Below are positions 13,626 to 15,661 of a stretch of DNA of 15,661 nt, piece after piece. The notes beneath the pieces are model-generated. The model saw nothing but the letters and a program-made list of their open reading frames with translations. It searched no databases and was not told the origin of the DNA. Numbering within the stretch: the first letter of the stretch is position 1; the number at the start of each line of letters is the position of its first letter. The DNA is from Bacillota bacterium (GTDB lineage Bacteria > Bacillota > Clostridia > Saccharofermentanales > UBA5734). The stretch is from assembly GCA_023438965.1 (NCBI GenBank), contig JAEXPB010000508.1:1-15661 (forward strand), in the 5' to 3' direction. The translations under genes were made by a program, and so were the position numbers.

Positions 13626-15661
13626 TCAAAGTGGTTTGACAACTTCCTTTTGATTTTGCTCCCGGAATTGTTTGGGCGGCACACCAGTTTGCTGCTTGAA
13701 GATCCGATAAAAGGAGTTTAGCTTATCATAGCCAACATTCATGGCTATATCCAAAATCGGCAGATGGGACTCCGACAAAAGGTGCTTTGCCTTCTCCATG
13801 CGCGTTTTATTGATATATTCCGTGTAATGCAAACCGGTCTTTTCATGAAGTCGATTGGAAGCGTTACGCTCTGTAATATTAAAGTGGTCAGCAACTGCGG
13901 TCAGGCAAAACAGGGGATCAGCGAAATTAGCTTCAATATATTCGATGATTTGCCGGGTTAAGAGGTCATCTTGAGAAATACGGCTTTCTTGAATGCGGCT
14001 TTGCAGAAGGATGGATAGATCACACAAATACGCGATGTTGTCGTTAAATCCAACCCGGGAACGATACTCGTCGAACGGTTTGGGCAGAGCAACAGAATAA
14101 CAGGACACCAGTTTTTGCAGAACACCCATAATACTGTAATAAATCATATTGGCAGTTATCGGTTGATTGAGGGTATTTTCCCCCGACTCATAGTTCATGA
14201 TGACCTGTGTGAAAAATTTGCTCAGTGAATGAGCATTACCATCCAGAATCTGCTGCTTTAACTGTTCGTTACTGGCATTTGTCCATCTGGGCTTATCTTG
14301 TTGATCGAGGATGGAGCACGCAGCCGAATACTGGATGACATTTTGGGAAATAACTCTGCGAGCTTGTCCAAGAGCATGAAATACTTGCTTTTCAGCCTCG
14401 AATAAATGTAAAGGATCGGACAGCGGCAGACTGATACCAACGCACAGATCAATGTCGATGGTCCGCTTGATCTGATTCATGGTGGCCGCGATGGCATCGA
14501 CAAAACAGGACTGACTATCCGTTTCAGAATCATTGACAACTGCAAACAAGATATTGGATTCGTCAAAAATGATTTCCGGATATTTTCCGGTCAGATAATC
14601 GCGAATGATCTGCCGGGCCAGAATCCATTCCCGGGTTTCCAGCGTATTGCTGCCGGATGCGGTCATCTTGATTCCGATCAGATAAAAAGGCATCTTGAAA
14701 ATGGCAACATCATGCTGTACTGCCGCCATATCGTTTTCTTTCAGTGGAATGCCTTGAATTAGGGAATGGACAAGCATTTCATGGTATCTAAACTGAATAT
14801 GATTATATTGATCTTTAATATCGGTTTCCGACATTTTCAATTTTTTGAGCAAGATACGGAATTGATCGAAGACCTGCTCTGGTCTACGCATCTCATTGGC
14901 TTGATCATCACAATAATTAAGCAGGCAATCATCTTCAAAGAGCGGATGCTGCGGTTGAATTGACTGACGGGCAAAATAGATGGCGATGCCGGAGGTTATC
15001 AGGATGAAGGCAAACAGATAGAGCAGCAACAAGCGCTGGATGGGCATGGTCGCTTTTTGGAACAACTCATTCGAGACATCCAATTCCAGTTTCATATCGG
15101 AATAATCGCTGGTCAGGGTATAATGGCGTACGCTTTTCCCCGTCATACTGGCGTTGGGATATATGACGCTGTATTGACCCTTAGCGGAGATTTGCGAGAA
15201 AGTAAATCGGCCATAGGAACGGATATTGTCATCGAGCAGGTAATCGATCAACGTATCGGTCGACAGAACAAAACTAATTACTATTTTAGGATTGCTGGCG
15301 TTCAAATAGTAAAAATTCATGAAGACGACATTTTGAGTCATGACACTGCTGGTAATTTCATTACCAAACCGGGCGATATCGAGTGGACCGATGAATGATA
15401 GCGTATCAGTCAGCAATAATTGCTGCCAGGTCGGGTAATCGATCAGCGGATTTTGCAGATATCGATTGAAATAATCTGTCTTATCCCAGTAAACAGCATC
15501 CGAGGTGACCAGGGTATTGTTATTGGCAAATTGGATATAGGCATCAGAAATCAAGTCGAAATCCCAGACATTGTTATCCAGAGACTTCATCATGTTATAT
15601 AACAGGATGTCCAGTCTGCTGTTCACATCACGTGTCACGGACAGCTTGAGCACATCCTCAT
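13626..15661 (-). CDS. Membrane-bound AraC-family regulator with extracytoplasmic sensor, N-terminus off window
   Basis: Partial gene; 678 residues are visible and the frame is open through base 15661, so the start and the first membrane helix expected in this family lie beyond the edge. An internal GTG at 15653 is unlikely to be the start because Glu-Asp codons precede it in frame. Layout, numbering from that GTG: a probable extracellular Cache-like sensor (about 1-200); one clear membrane segment (LLLLYLFAFILITSGIAIYF, about 208-227); a cytoplasmic linker of about 340 residues; and a C-terminal double helix-turn-helix AraC domain (about 570-670), with IADHF-like first helix and the conserved DIAMNVGYDKLNSFYRIFK stretch. 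Such YesN-like one-component regulators in Bacillota usually control nearby sugar uptake. The coding sequence is clearly more AT-rich than the genes to its left. Its target could be the adjacent operon or genes off window. Confidence 0.88.
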   Translation of the reverse strand, partial: EDVLKLSVTRDVNSRLDILLYNMMKSLDNNVWDFDLISDAYIQFANNNTLVTSDAVYWDKTDYFNRYLQNPLIDYPTWQQLLLTDTLSFIGPLDIARFGNEITSSVMTQNVVFMNFYYLNASNPKIVISFVLSTDTLIDYLLDDNIRSYGRFTFSQISAKGQYSVIYPNASMTGKSVRHYTLTSDYSDMKLELDVSNELFQKATMPIQRLLLLYLFAFILITSGIAIYFARQSIQPQHPLFEDDCLLNYCDDQANEMRRPEQVFDQFRILLKKLKMSETDIKDQYNHIQFRYHEMLVHSLIQGIPLKENDMAAVQHDVAIFKMPFYLIGIKMTASGSNTLETREWILARQIIRDYLTGKYPEIIFDESNILFAVVNDSETDSQSCFVDAIAATMNQIKRTIDIDLCVGISLPLSDPLHLFEAEKQVFHALGQARRVISQNVIQYSAACSILDQQDKPRWTNASNEQLKQQILDGNAHSLSKFFTQVIMNYESGENTLNQPITANMIYYSIMGVLQKLVSCYSVALPKPFDEYRSRVGFNDNIAYLCDLSILLQSRIQESRISQDDLLTRQIIEYIEANFADPLFCLTAVADHFNITERNASNRLHEKTGLHYTEYINKTRMEKAKHLLSESHLPILDIAMNVGYDKLNSFYRIFKQQTGVPPKQFREQNQKEVVKPL

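Overview
The window looks like chromosomal DNA from a strictly anaerobic, fermentative bacterium, most likely a GC-rich member of the Bacillota (Clostridia). The basis is gene content: a trimeric [FeFe]-hydrogenase, a sensory [FeFe]-hydrogenase with a SpoIIE-type phosphatase, a clostridial-style iron alcohol dehydrogenase and a membrane-anchored AraC regulator. Strong purine-rich ribosome sites and sigma-A-like promoters agree with this. The genus cannot be told from the sequence.

Region 1 (1-7077, all minus strand) is a hydrogen-metabolism locus. Transcription enters from the right: hydC (NuoE-like), hydB (NuoF-like), hydA (catalytic H-cluster subunit) and a small [2Fe-2S] ferredoxin. A new promoter then drives a second small [2Fe-2S] ferredoxin, a PAS-containing group C (HydS-type) hydrogenase and a SpoIIE/PP2C phosphatase that runs off the left edge. 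The first unit should interconvert H2 with NADH and reduced ferredoxin. The second looks like a redox or H2 sensor that signals through a phosphatase. hydB carries an in-frame TAA at codon 53, inside an otherwise well-conserved N-terminal [2Fe-2S] domain.

Region 2 (7078-8635) is a 268-bp divergent control region followed by an iron-dependent alcohol dehydrogenase on the plus strand, closed by a strong terminator that may work in both directions. The hydABC control region and the promoter of the sensor unit share an exact 15-bp sequence, TTATTAATACGGTAA. Its core recurs twice more near the hyd and adh promoters. This suggests one regulator for H2 and alcohol formation.

Region 3 (8636-13490, minus strand) is a compact catabolic operon read from right to left: D-2-hydroxyacid dehydrogenase, GntR/FCD regulator, FGGY sugar kinase, HpcH/HpaI aldolase and a sialidase-like beta-propeller protein. 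Its promoter carries two copies of TGTCnACAAAT exactly 20 bp apart, one covering the -35 box. The substrate is not evident, and no transporter or dehydratase lies inside the window.

Region 4 (13626-15661, minus strand) is a large AraC-family regulator with an extracytoplasmic sensor domain and a membrane segment, cut by the right edge. It is visibly more AT-rich than the rest.

No tRNA, rRNA, CRISPR array or insertion sequence was seen.
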